64,000 nucleotides of DNA from Ornithodoros turicata (taxonomy: Eukaryota > Arthropoda > Arachnida > Ixodida > Argasidae): NCBI RefSeq assembly GCF_037126465.1, contig NC_088204.1, positions 60,061,771 through 60,125,770 of the forward strand, read 5' to 3'. Positions 32,311-43,877 of the stretch are shown one piece after another. A program made the position numbers and the translations under genes. Below the pieces are notes generated by a model. It saw nothing but the letters and a program-made list of their open reading frames with translations, did no database searches and was not told where the DNA came from. Each line of letters opens with the position of its first letter. Position 1 is the stretch's first letter.

Positions 32311-33045
32311 CTGAAAGAGACGTCAATCACAGAATGCAATGTAGCACACCCATTGCGACCCCCTGATACCCCCAGATCCCCACCCGCCTCCAAAATGAGT
32401 GCCAAAACATAGGTACCACCGTCAAACCTTACTGGTGGTCCCGGGTAAACTAACTTGACTGAATTAGCAAGACTTGAGATCAAAACCTTTCCGTTGCGGC
32501 GATCGGGGCTTGATCCATGTCCCACCGGTTTTAAATCGTGCCTTATCACAGAACTGTGAACGCCCTTTTTTGTCATTTTTAATAACATACAGAAAATGCT
32601 ACGTGGCCAGAAGAGCAGAGTGCGTCCCCCTATGTCGTGTTTTACCACAAGGATATTGCGATTTCAAGTTTCACATGCTGTCAACCCCTTTCACAGAAAG
32701 CCATTAGCGTCCAGGGCACCATGCACTGCAGTGAAGCGCATGAATATGCATGCATACAACCAGAGTTGTACACGTTACTCGAAAAAAGTAATTGATTACA
32801 ATTACTGTTACTACTCCGCGAAAAGTAATTCTTTACCGTTACAAATTACTTCATCAAAAATGTAATACGTTACCGATTAAATATGCAACGCGTTACTTTT
32901 CCCGTTACTTTTAAATTGTGTGTCATAACAAAGCCAACAAGCCTGCAGTGAATGCAACCATGCAGCTCTTGTTGCAAATTCTGATATGAGACACCAACAT
33001 ACATGATAAGTGAAATTCACAAATACATTTGAACACAACACTTGA

Positions 33046-33091
33046 GATCTCAGTTGTCTCGCGACGTAAACACCCAATTATTATTATTACA
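33046..33091 (+). repeat. SINE tail fragment
   Basis: TCTCAGTTGTCTCGCGACGT followed by an A-rich and (TTA)n end matches the tail of the SINE at 42356-42628. Confidence 0.6.
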
Positions 33092-33324
33092 ACACTTGAA
33101 CACATACACGCGTTTATTACAGATTTATATACACATTTAAAACAACATCGACACATTCGCGTATTTGTCCCTTCTATGTTGTTCCAGCCTCAGAACATCA
33201 GTTATCTCATGTTCAACAGTTGCCGCTTGCGTCGTTCCTGTCGTATGAATGTGTGTATGAGTGAGCAAAAATGTAAGAGTGAAAGGAGGATGAATAAGAG
33301 AGAGTGGCTGGTTTGTCCCTTCAG

Positions 33325-33450
33325 ATGACGCACCCTGGAAGTCGCTGAGAAGGCGTGTTAGCTTAGCTCAATTGATAGAGCCCTGGACCGGCAATCCAGA
33401 AGATGTGGGTTCCAGTCCTACAGCTGGCTAACCTTTTCAGTGACTTTCAT
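33325..33450 (+). mobile_element. tRNA-derived SINE, copy 1
   Basis: Bases 33357-33429 fold as a 73-nt tRNA cloverleaf with A box TAGCTCAATTGATAGAG and B box GGTTCCAGTCC. The loop reads CCGGCAA, lacking the usual U33. A second copy with matching flanks on both sides lies at 45045-45175 on the other strand, so this is a SINE rather than a tRNA gene. Confidence 0.75.
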
Positions 33451-34169
33451 CTTCCAACCACTTCGTTTTATTACTATTGTTATGTTCAGCCCACACAATT
33501 TATCAATACAGTCACCTACTTTACTGTTGCTCCAGTAGGTCGCGGTTGTAAGGGATTATCATATTACTGTGGTGTACAGTGCATGTGACACGTGTGGACT
33601 AGAGACGGCCGTCACAGTGACCTCTGCGCCATTGTCGAACTCGTGGTGGAACAGAAGAACAGATTGGCTTGCTGAAAAGGGTTGCCATTGTTGACAGAAG
33701 GTTAAAAAAGTAATTGATTACTCAGTAATCGATTACCGAAAATTGTAATCATATTACTTGAAAAATTACTTGCTCACAAAATTAATTGATTACGTTAAAA
33801 ATTACTGTAAAAAGTAATTGATTACTAGTAACGCAATTACTAGTAACGCGTTACATAAAACTCTGCATAGAACCCAGAGAGAGACTGCACCGGACCTCCG
33901 TTCGTCATGTGACTCCGACGCACCACACGCGGTTCTTGCATTGACATCATATTTGCAGAGGACAGAGGTGAATGTTTAAAATGTACGGCCACGGATCGAG
34001 CAGTGATCGACCTGCAACCAAGTACAAGTGCTGCGCTAGCCCATTTTCGGCCCCTTACCAGGAGGGGACTTGGTGGTAGGCCTCGCTGACCGCTGTATAT
34101 TAGGTGCATGGGCTGTGGCCATATTAACCAGTGCATCGCAAGATATGCGTAAGGTGAACGAGTTTGATA

Positions 34170-34870
34170 TTCGCAAGGTTTGGTTACCCAGAAGATGTCT
34201 TCTCTGACAACGAGCCACCCTTCACATCAAATGAATAAAAAGATTTCCAGCAGTTGACAGGAATTCAGTCAAAGTACTGCGTAGTCGAAGTAAACTTGCG
34301 CAGGTCAATGAACTAGTGGGGCGGATGCGTCGGACACTGATAAAATGCTAAGAGTAACCCAGGTGGAAAAAGGAGGCGGAAAGGAAGAACTACAAGAACT
34401 ACCAGCCCTTCTAGAAGCGTACAGAAACGCATCACACAGACTAACAAATAGAACGCCAGCAGAGATTATGTTCGGGAGGAAAATAAGATGGTGTATACAC
34501 TGCGTGGACGAATACAACAAAGTACTGGAGTAGCCTGCGCCGACTTTGTCGGGTCTCCATATTTTTATATCTCAATCTATCAATCAAAGTACAGACTAAC
34601 ATACCAAAAAGGTAGCAAGAACAGAAGCTGCAGATGAAGGCACATACAGATGAAAGAAGGAATGCAAACAGACCACACTACGTGTGGGAGACCTAGTCCT
34701 TTTGGAGCAGGAGAAATCAAAATAGCTGGATCGCGACAACTAGAACCAGTGGGGAGAAAGGGGAACAACCTAACAGCCCGAGACAAAAGGGGGCAGATGA
34801 TGCAAAGAAACCCCTCATTCTGTAAGAACCTGCAAGGCGGGGCACCTTCAGCGCGCAACGCACTATAAAC
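34170..34870 (+). pseudogene. Gypsy-type integrase relic
   Basis: Fragments in several frames follow integrase order. Around 34165-34240 G-Y-P-E-D-V-F-S-D-N-E matches the second catalytic Asp region. At 34410-34500 A-Y-R-N-A-S-H, T-N-R-T-P-A-E-I-M-F-G-R-K matches the C-terminal part. At 34670-34720 another frame gives L-R-V-G-D-L-V-L-L-E. Many frameshifts make it dead. No LTRs were found. It lies in the largest scramblase intron. Confidence 0.7.
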
Positions 34871-35201
34871 CCATCAGTGATGACGAATGCTATGGTGAGC
34901 TAGATGGGTTGGTGGTGGTGGGGAGCAGCAGAGTAACAGTTGACAGATCCCGAAACATACACACAAGGAGTAACCTCGCTACACAGCACCAGGGAAGAGA
35001 GGTGATGGCTTTCGATACTTTGTGTCCCTACTCATTTTACGGAAATCTGCTGACGAGCTGGCAACCATGGGTCTCGCAGTGGACGCCGTGATGAGAAGCT
35101 GATATTTACTCCAAGCTGATCGGCAGCAAGGAGCGTCGACCAGGCAATGATGGTTCGTCTAAACACTGGACTCTCTACATGTTGAAGCTTGTGGAGCTTA
35201 C

Positions 35202-35307
35202 CTTCAAGCAGTTGTATCTGCTGGCTGATAATAATTTGGTCGATGGCCGCTAGGTACTCCAGACCAGGAATGCAGGCGTTTGCCGGCCTCCGAGGTGACT
35301 CCGGTTT
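35202..35307 (-). CDS. PLSCR: Phospholipid scramblase, first exon found
   Basis: A 106-base exon from the acceptor GTGATGCAG to the donor GTAAGC, in phase 0 and out phase 1. It encodes C-I-P-G-L-E-Y-L-A-A-I-D-Q followed by Q-Q-I-Q-L-L-E, the start of the conserved scramblase domain. The proline-rich N-terminus normally ahead of it must come from one or more exons to the right, perhaps beyond the LINE at 36.4-45 kb. The rest of 34871-36440 holds no recognised feature. Confidence 0.9.
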
Positions 35308-36945
35308 CTGCATCACGACTGCGATGTGGACGGAATACGTGAATGACGTTGTACCTAATGTAGACAAGAGTACAGAGCGTAGTGAACTCTGGATGCTGAA
35401 CAGATCCAGGACCGTCGCTCGTGCTTCGAAAATACGTGCGGCTCGCTCCGCGTGCCCTTGCGCTGCCGTTTCTACTTCCGGAAGAAAAGTAGACTGAAAC
35501 TGATCAGGTTGATAAAGATAATTATAACTAATTTATTTGTATATGTACGTAAAAGTGAATGACGATAAAATTGAATCGCAAACAGAAAATAGGTAAACGC
35601 TATAGCCACGACGATACATACAATCGAGTTTGGTCGAAGTATCGAATACGAAAATAACTATACTGCAGGGCGCCTGAAGGAAACGTATGTCTTGCTAATT
35701 GCAGGCATAATGTTGTCTGTATCGAAATAAAGCTCACTGTGTCCCCCGAACACAGGGTTTAGGAGTGCTAAAGAAAGTAGAGTCACTCAGTCTGCAACAT
35801 TGACAGTGGATACTGATCACACCCAAGCCGATGAAAGGAAAATTGCAAAATCTCTCTCTGAGATTAAAACTCGTTTCACATTTTTGTCTTCACTACTTTT
35901 TTTGCTTCGATCACTCTTCAGTTTCTAAGTAGCGTGCGTCTGGCTCACCTCACGTGAAACTCTACGAACTAAAGCCGAACGCAAGCAAGCGGATGTGGAT
36001 CCGAAGAAGGTAACAGTTTCCTGAGGGTATGGCGAACCTTCTAGCTCACCATACTGAGGGAAAAGATGGAATACGAAGTAACACAGGACAAGACTTATTC
36101 CGCATGAACGTGGTCTGCAGAGACCGCCTGAAAGTGTAAATTTCCATGTGATGCGTTCACCTGTGTAACTAGAAGTATCCGGAGCAAACGAAGAAAATGT
36201 TTACGGCTTAGGAACTGTCAACATTAATCCATGAATCGACCACTTTGGTGTCGCCCATCATTACAATTGTCTCGCGATGTCGAGCACTTAATTATTGATT
36301 AGTTGATTTCACCTGGCACAATGAATGGAACTTGATAGGATGTCCTTTCAGCGCTCCAGCGTGTCCAGCGCAATGTAATGAAAACGGAGAGGAGTCCTAT
36401 CAATGGAAAGATGAGATTATTTCGTTGGGACACGAGTTGAAACACCCGGCGTCGGGAAAGTGGCGCTCCCATCGCACGGCAGTGTTGCCGCAATAGCCCT
36501 CTCCTGCAATTACGGTAGGGTCGCCGCGGCAGAGTTGACCCCCACGTATAGCTGTGCGTGGCTGTCCCGTGTCTGGGGAAAGGGGGATCCTGGTGGTTGA
36601 GTGGACCCAGAGGTTGTTTTGGACCCTTCGGGGTCCCTCTGGGAAAGTAACACACCACTTTGGCCCCTGCTTCACATAGCCGGGTGGTCCTGGAAGGTCC
36701 GGCCAGGACTATTCAGCTAGTCGCTATCTCCTGTTTCATTACTTTCTCTTTTCTCTCATTCTCTTCGTCCATCCCTTTCCTTCACCTTCTTTGGCGCTAG
36801 GGTCAACCTTGGGCAGTGTTTTCCTTCTTTCTGGAGCTGCACTTGGGTATAGTGCGGATGGACGTGTTAGCGTGCGAAACACGTTCCCTTGGTTGGGGTT
36901 GGTGGTGGCCGACACACCAACTGCACTGAATCACCTCCTTATTTT

Positions 36946-38203
36946 ATGGATTCTATGAACTCCCAAAAACATGATCGGCGCTTCAACAAGAGGCACCGCA
37001 CCGATGCATCTCAAGAGCACATGCTCAACTTTTTCACTCCCGAACCGTGGTTTGCCAAGTTCTTTGTTCTGCATGCAGAGGACGAAACAAAACAACTTGC
37101 TAAGATATCCCCCTCTCTGATAGCGAGAGATCTGGAAAATGTTATCGGGAAGACCTACAGTGTTAAAAAGCTACCAACATGGGACTTGCAAATCGAAAGT
37201 TAGTAGCAGACAGCAAAGCTCTGCTCTCCTCTCTCTGACTAGAATTGGCGACACAGTAATCAGTGTAACAACGCATCGAACAATGAACCTAGTAAAAGGT
37301 GTGATATTTGAAGAACAGCTCCTTGACTGTACCGACTCCGAGATTTAAGAGGGACTCCAAGATCAGGGCGTGGTGTCAGCCAAGCGAATTATCATGCGCC
37401 GTGATGGCAAAGAAATCCCAACCAAACATGTTGTCCTTCCATATCAACTGCACAAATTCCCTTCCACCTTAAAAGCAGGATAGGTGAACTGCTGCGTGCG
37501 ACCCTTCGTCCCAAATCCCGGCCGGTGCTTTAAGTGCCAGCGGTTTGGACACGGGTCACAAGTCTGCCGTGGGAAGACTGCATGTCCAAAATGTTCAAAC
37601 ACTGAGAAAGACCATGTAGTCGAAACCTGCCAGAATGATGTTCGATGCGTGAATTGCAAAGGTGGCCATCCTATCTACTCCCGATCCTGCCCTCAGTGGC
37701 AGGAAGAGAAAGAAATATTGAAAATCAAGGTCACACAGAACATTTCTCACAAAGAAGCAAAAGCGCAGTACGAATTCGTAAAAAAAGGCGGTTATGCCGC
37801 GGCGACGCGTAGTGCAGTGGCGTCGTTGACAAAATCCGTAGGGACTCAGACCTCCGAGTCTCTACCCCACACTCCCCACACACAAGAACAGCCTGCGGAG
37901 GCTTCTCCTCTGCCGGCACCGGCTGCTCAAACGGGCAGCCCCACCAGACAACCACACCCTCCAAGGAGGTTGTTGGTGCCCTTTCTATTTGGGACGGAAT
38001 CAGAAAGGACCCGTCTCAGGCCACTCAACATATGGAGGTCGAGGACGACTGCTCATCACAAAAGTCGTCGTGGAGCCTCCCACGCAGTTTCTCACAACAC
38101 AAAGACAGACGCGGGAGAACAAGTGGTAGAGGTAGGGGCGGTAGGCTCTCCGAACAACACAAGCAGCCCTCGCGAAGAGTGTTGTCTCCCTAAGCACATT
38201 TGA
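36946..38203 (+). pseudogene. LINE ORF1 (gag-like, CCHC knuckles), broken
   Basis: ORF1 products bind the LINE RNA. The N-terminal part has the segment I-A-R-D-L-E-N-V-I-G, and the C-terminal part has C-F-K-C-Q-R-F-G-H-G-S-Q-V-C, C-P-K-C and C-V-N-C-K-G-x-H zinc knuckles (37510-37690) followed by a proline-rich tail. The frame is lost near 37200 and has stops at 37346 and 37481, so no full protein can be made. Confidence 0.85.
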
Positions 38204-39267
38204 CTTGTACACTACCACATACTCTACATGTACAAGTACCCTCTACATGGCACAACATGGCTTCTTTTCCTCTCGCTTATAATGAATTCTACACACATTA
38301 TCCAGTGGAACTGTCGCGGACTCTTAAGTAACTTAGAAGACATCCATGATCTTAGCGAGAGATATGGTGCCATCTGCACCTCTTTGCAAGAGACAAATCT
38401 TCGTCCCTGTCATTCAAACTCTTTTCGGCAGTGGAACATCTTTAGGAAAGATAGGCTTGATTGAGGCCGTGCGTCTGGCGGTGTGGCAATTTTAACACGT
38501 AAAGACTTTCCCACAAAGGACGTTCCACTTAACACAATACTTGAGGCCATTGCCGTCCAAATCTGTTTGGACAATGTTATAACTGTATGCTCGTTATACT
38601 GACCTCCGTCAACCGTTGTTTCAAAGGTTCAGTTGGATGGCCTACTTGATCAGCTACCGTCACCATTCATCCTGTTGGGTGATCTGAATGTCCACAATGT
38701 TCTGTGGCGAAGTACAAAGATCGACACCCGTGGCAAAATGTTAGAAAGAGCGCTATTCTCGAGGTCGCTATGCTTGCTAAATACAGGAGCACCCACATAC
38801 GTAAACAGTGCTACTCAGTCGTTTTCTGCAATTGACATCTCCTTATGCAGTCCCTCTCTGTTCCAACATGTTGAATGGATGGTGGATCAAAATCCTCGGG
38901 GTAGTGACCACTTTCCTGTCACCTTGAAATTTCGTTTTTCAGCTAACACGCTAAGAACACGCCCACCTCGCTGGAAGGTAAGAGAAGCAAACTGGAGCAC
39001 CCTTGAAAGACTTGCTGAACTTTCACCATTGTCTTTTGAGGGTAGGAGTGTCGAAGAAGCAGCTAAAATAACTACGGATGTGATCACTAACGCTGCCACT
39101 CGTGCCATACCCCAGACTTCGGGTCGTCTACCAAGAAGGCCAAAGCGTTGGTGAACAGAGGACTCTGCAACCACTCGTAGGGGACAGAACAAAACTTGGA
39201 GCAGGTTCAGGAGATACCCCACACCAGCAAACCTCCTTGAATTTAAGAAAGCGAAAGCAAAAGCCAA

Positions 39268-39363
39268 CAAAAACAACAACATAGACGAATGGATGATGAT
39301 GATGATGTGGGATGTTCCCCTGCGTTGAGTGCAGGACCCTACCCCACTCCAAAACGGTAAAAG
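39268..39363 (-). mobile_element. Antisense LINE 3'-tail insertion
   Basis: About 96 bases in ORF2 are flanked by 11-base duplications GCAAAAGCCAA (39257-39267 and 39364-39374). Read on the minus strand, the insert carries TGGGGTAGGGT and CTCAA words and an end rich in (CAT) and (GTT) units. These resemble the 3' end of the LINE at 53141-56673. It is a severely 5'-truncated retrotransposition event. Confidence 0.75.
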
Positions 39364-39610
39364 GCAAAAGCCAAATGGACGCGCAAACAGGCTAAGCTTA
39401 GGTCCTGGGATAATTTTGTTTCATCCTTACAGTCTAACATTCCATCCAAAATAATGTGGGACAGACTTAGGAAAATCAGGGCTGAATATACAAGTCTCTC
39501 CATTCCGCTCCTGCAAATCAACGGTGTTGCTTGTGGAAGCCTCGAGCAGCAGGCCAATGCTCTTGGCGAACATTTCCAAAGCATATCATCACCATGACAT
39601 TACACACAAG

Positions 39611-40487
39611 CATAGGTGGGGAAGTTACTTTTATTTTGTAGTGCACTACCGTTACTCACTACTTTTTCGAAAAGTAACGCGTTGCGTTATTCGTTACTGT
39701 TGCGGTAGTAGGTAACGCGTTACTAACGCCGTTACTTCTGATAAGTAATGCCGTTACTTTTGCATTACTTCAGCAGTTGTCCTTATAATATGTACCATTT
39801 TTGGTTGAGTCACATAAGTGCATTCCGCAAATCAATACAAGCAATCTTGGGCACAAAGAAGGGTCACGCATGAACACAGCTTACATGTACGATTTATTGC
39901 AACGCAGAAGTACGTAGTTGATGTTCAAAATTTTCATCGGTGAGGTTCGCCCGTTGGGCTGAGAGGACGCCTAATGACAAGTGAGTGCTCCTTGTCAAGG
40001 TTGATAGAGACGGTGACCTTTTATCTCATGCAGTACAAATCCAAACAGCCAATTCCTTGGTACTTTGTTACTTGTTCAGAGGGTAGAGGCTATTTTTCTG
40101 CCGCTTTTGCCCTATTCGTCCGAAAAATACCAGAGGGAGTGAAAAACAGAGGTGGTAAACAAAGGTGACACCCCAACCGGGGTAGGTCAACAACCCTTCT
40201 TTTGTGTTCTTCGTGGGTGTCGATGTGACCTTCTTGTCATTTTTGAAGATGAATAGAAAAAATCGGGGATTTTCCCGGATTCTTCAGGCACGGTCCTCGC
40301 TCAAGCTTTCAAGTTCCCGAACACGCAGTAACGCATAACGCCGTTACGCGTTAGTTGTTAAAAATGTAATGACGTTACGTTACTCATTACCTTTCTCCCA
40401 AATGTAATGCGTTACCATATTTCACTACTCGAATGTAACGCGTTACCGGTAACGCACTACTTTGTAACGCGTTACTCCCCACCTATG
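39611..40487. mobile_element. Non-autonomous hAT element, 877 bp
   Basis: Termini CATAGGTGGGGAAGTTAC and its partner (ending CTCCCCACCTATG) are flanked by exact 8-base duplications CACACAAG (39603-39610 and 40488-40495). Both ends are rich in GTAACGCGTTAC words. Removing the element and one duplication rejoins the LINE reading order. No transposase is present. Confidence 0.93.
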
Positions 40488-42355
40488 CACACAAGCCTTT
40501 TTGAAAATAAAGGCCACTTCTCAAAAACAGAACATCAATACTACAGCAGGAGACAACTATACATATAACCAACCGCTTAAAATGGTAGAATTACTCAGAG
40601 CACTGTCAGTATCCAAACATTCAGCACCTGGGTCAGATCGCATTACATACTCTATGCTGCAACACTTGTCAAAATTATCGCAAAAGCGCCTTCTAGGCTT
40701 CTTTAACCTGGTTTGGAAAACAGGGCACCTTCCTTCTGGCTGGAGCTTGCAACTGTTATCCCTTTATTGAAGCCCGGAAAAGATGCATCCAGTCCAACAA
40801 GCTATAGACCAATAGCACTCACAAGTTGCCTGGGTCAAACCTTTGAACGAATGATCAACAACCGCCTTGTATGTTATCTAGAGGAAAATGGGTACCTTGA
40901 TCAATATCAGTGCGGATTTCGGAGAGGGTGCCCTACTGTAGATAGCCTTGTCCGGTTAGAAACGAGAATACGTGAGGCTTTTGTAAGAAACCAGCACTGC
41001 ATGAGTGTTTTCTTTTACCTCGAGAGGGCGTATGATATTACTTGGAGGTACGGCATCATGAGGGATGTACACTCTTGTGGAATCCGAGGCCGTCTATTTC
41101 GCCGTATCATCAGCTCTCTCCATGGCAAAACGTTCAGGGTTCAAGTTGGCAGGATGTTATCACGTCAGTTTGTTCAGGAGAACGGTGTCCCACAAGGATC
41201 CGTCCTCAGCGTAACTCTTTTTATTTTAAAACTGAATTTCATAACAAGTGTGATTCCACAGTCAGTCCAATATCCCCTATATATGTTGACGATGTGCAGA
41301 TATCATGTAGTTCATCCAACCTTGCCATTTGTAAGAGGCGGCTACAGCTTGCTATCAACAAGCTACATAACTGGTCCACTGAAAACGGGTTTATATTCTC
41401 ACCAGGGAAGACAGTATGTGTACCATTCTCAAGAGAAAGAGGTGTGTTCCCTGACCCGTCACTTAAAATGAGTGGTCAGGTCATTGCTGTCAGCTCGCGG
41501 CATAGGTTTTTAGGGGTCACATTTGATAAGAAACTAACATTTATTCCCCATATCAAACACTTGAAGACCAAGTGTATGAAGCCCCTAAATATTCTGAAAA
41601 TCCTCTCCCATAGATCCTGGGGAGCTGGCCGACAAACGCTGTACCGTGTTTATGTATCTCTTATTAGGTCGAAGCTTGACTATAGTTGCACAGTATACGG
41701 ATCAGCTCGACAATTTGCCCTAAAATGCATAGACCCTGTGCATCATCATGCTGTGCGACTTATCTTGGGAGCATTTCGTACTTCTCCAGTAGAAAGTCTG
41801 TATGTCCAGTGTTACGAGTAGTCCCTGGATAGACGCCGCGCCGACCTTGGTATTCTGTACGCATTGAGAATCCGCTCCTTCAGACAACACGCTGCTCTCT
41901 CATGCATCAAGGGAACAACGTCTGAAGGACTTTTTGTTAACAAACTGTCTGTGACTCCTCTATTTTGCCTACGGGCCCGACAACAAACTGAGGTTTACGG
42001 TTTTACTTCTTATGACTCTCCAGTATTGTTGCAGGATAGTATGAGTCCCACATGGGTTCCCTACTCCACCATACAATATCTCGCTTACGAAGTATCAGAA
42101 ACGCAATACTCCCTCAGTGGTTCTGCAGCAGGAGTTTCAGGTTCTGAATTCAAGTCTTGGTGACCGTGTGGCGTTTTATACGGACGGTTCAAAGACGGAA
42201 GGAGGTGTGTCGTGCGCAATGGTGACAGAAAATATCACGAAAGTGCATCGGCTAAACCAAGCTTTCTCGATTTTCAGTGCAGAGATCCTCGGTATTATTC
42301 TTGCATTACGTTTTAACCATGAGAAACAGATCGAATCGCCTGTAATTTATACGGA

Positions 42356-42628
42356 CCGGCCTCGGTGGCTCAGTCGGTAGCGTGTTCGCCTTCTGATCCC
42401 GACATCGCGGGTTCGAACCCGGCCGAGGACGCCAGCAACTTGGTAGCAGGGTACAAGTTGCTTAGTGACGCCGTCTTCCGCGAGGGACGTTAAATACGGG
42501 GCGCCGTGTGGTGAGCTTTCATCGCACGTTAAAGAACCCTTAGGTGGGCAAAAGCAATCCACAGACCGACTGCTGTCGCGTCGCTCATGATCTCAGTTGT
42601 CTCTCGACGTAAACCCCCAATTATAAAA
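42356..42628 (+). mobile_element. tRNA-derived SINE with 13-bp target duplication
   Basis: The head carries A box GGCTCAGTCGGTAGC and B box GGTTCGAACCC within a tRNA-like fold whose ends pair GGCCTCG with CGAGGAC. The body contains CGCACGTTAAAGAACCC and AGGTGG, shared with the SINE at 60330-60590. The tail has CTCAGTTGTCTCTCGACGT and an A/T-rich end. Exact duplications TAATTTATACGGA lie at 42343-42355 and 42629-42641. It splits the LINE RNase H at Y-T-D. Confidence 0.92.
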
Positions 42629-43269
42629 TAATTTATACGGACTCTCTCAGCAGCTTGTATGCCGTTTGTGGCCTCCAAACAACAAACAACTATTTTGTCC
42701 AGCAGGCACATAGCCTAGCAAGCACTGTACTCTGCAGGGGTCACAATTAGATTTTCTGCTGGGTACCCAGCCATGTGGGTATAGCAGGAAACGAGAGCGC
42801 TGACCGGGCTGCTGCGGCTGCTCTCGCAGGCGAGGTCGCTCCAGTCGACATCCCTTATCAGGACCTTAGACATCTGGTGAAGAAAGCTATCAACTCTAAC
42901 TGGCAGGATTTCTGGTACACACAGAATAGTAACAAATTGCACATGATAAAACCGACCGTGAAGAAATCACCACAGAACTCCAACCGGTTATATGATGTTT
43001 TGTCCTCACGCTTGAGAATAGGGCGCACTTTTTTTACATACGGTTTCTTGCTCAGGGGAGAAGATCCGCCTAAGTGTCCTCATTGTGAGGAACAACTTTC
43101 AATTGTACACATTCTGTGTGCATGCCCCCTGTACAATACCCAACGCCAGAAACATGTTAGGAAATTTTATCGGTACTGTTTGCCTGTTCACCTAGCACTT
43201 TTGCCTTTTGAGAAGGTTTTTAGCTTTTTAAAGGAGTACAGAGGGTCATCAAAAAAAAATTCAGATTAA

Positions 43270-43877
43270 GACATCTGATGAAAGTGTGTGTGTCATTTTA
43301 CCGAATAGCGCGAAAGGTTTTGATGTGTGCAATTTGTTTCCCAGAAAAAAACTCACATAAACATAGCTCCGCGCCTTCACCCTTAACTCGCCACTCCAGC
43401 TATAACGAGGGTGAGGAGGTATGATGGCACGTCACCGATGACGGCATAGGGAGACTCGTTCTGGTTTGCCGGTCAGTGGGGGTCAGCGCTTTGTCCCTTT
43501 GCCCCCGTAAACCTGTTTTGCCAGTTTTCACGGAGAATTGGGGATAGAAGGAGCGGCCGAAGCATTACCGAGCCAGGAGAAAGGCTTTATCAGAACCCCG
43601 AACAGCCGAGTAGCAGACGACAGCGGAGTAGCAGACAACATTCCTCTAGGCCAATCAGCGAGCGTTCTCCTTATAGCGTCAGCGCGAGGTTCCAGGCAGA
43701 TCACAGGCTGGTACTGCTCTTCACCACCGTTGCGCACGGTCGCTTTTTGCGGCGTATTTTAAATTCAATTTCTGCGATAATTATGACTCTGTGGTGTAAA
43801 TTACTTCGCATGGTGCATCTTACTGGCCTACTTAACAGTTTTATAGGAAGAAAACCGGGTGTTAAAAATTACTTCTG
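43270..43877. other. Unassigned DNA inside or after the LINE
   Basis: The stretch follows the ORF2 stop and separates it from what looks like LINE 3' sequence at 44705. No frame or terminal repeat was recognised. Confidence 0.4.

Larger units (their letters stand above)
32761..33865. mobile_element. Non-autonomous hAT element, 1.1 kb
   Basis: Ends CAGAGTTGTACACGTTACT and the complement of CAGAGTTTTATGTAACGCG are flanked by CATACAAC (32753-32760) and CATAGAAC (33866-33873), an 8-base duplication with one change. Both subterminal regions are packed with GTAAT/GTTAC words, the likely binding sites of a trans-acting transposase. No transposase frame is present. SINE sequence lies inside. It sits in the scramblase intron between exons 35202 and 32310. 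Confidence 0.85.
38282..43269 (+). pseudogene. LINE ORF2 (EN-RT-RNase H), broken
   Basis: The frame opens with I-Q-W-N-C-R-G-L, the endonuclease start, and continues with G-D-L-N-V-H-N at about 38680 and S-D-H-F-P-V-T at about 38906. Stops lie at 38462 and 38600. Reverse transcriptase follows at about 40590-41700: its first catalytic Asp is replaced by Tyr (F-F-Y-L-E-R-A-Y-D, about 41010), the second block is Y-V-D-D (41282) in another frame. RNase H begins with Y-T-D-G-S-K at 42177 and is split by a SINE. It ends with H-V-G-I-A-G-N-E-S-A-D-R at 42770-42810 and C-P-H-C at 43074. The copy cannot be active. Confidence 0.88.

Noticed and set aside
33357..33429. Functional tRNA gene
   Set aside because: C in place of U33 and a second copy with the same flanks at 45 kb show it is the head of a SINE.
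36299..36675. Minus-strand frames upstream of the LINE ORF1
   Set aside because: They lie in LINE 5' UTR-like sequence and show no domain; not scramblase first exons.
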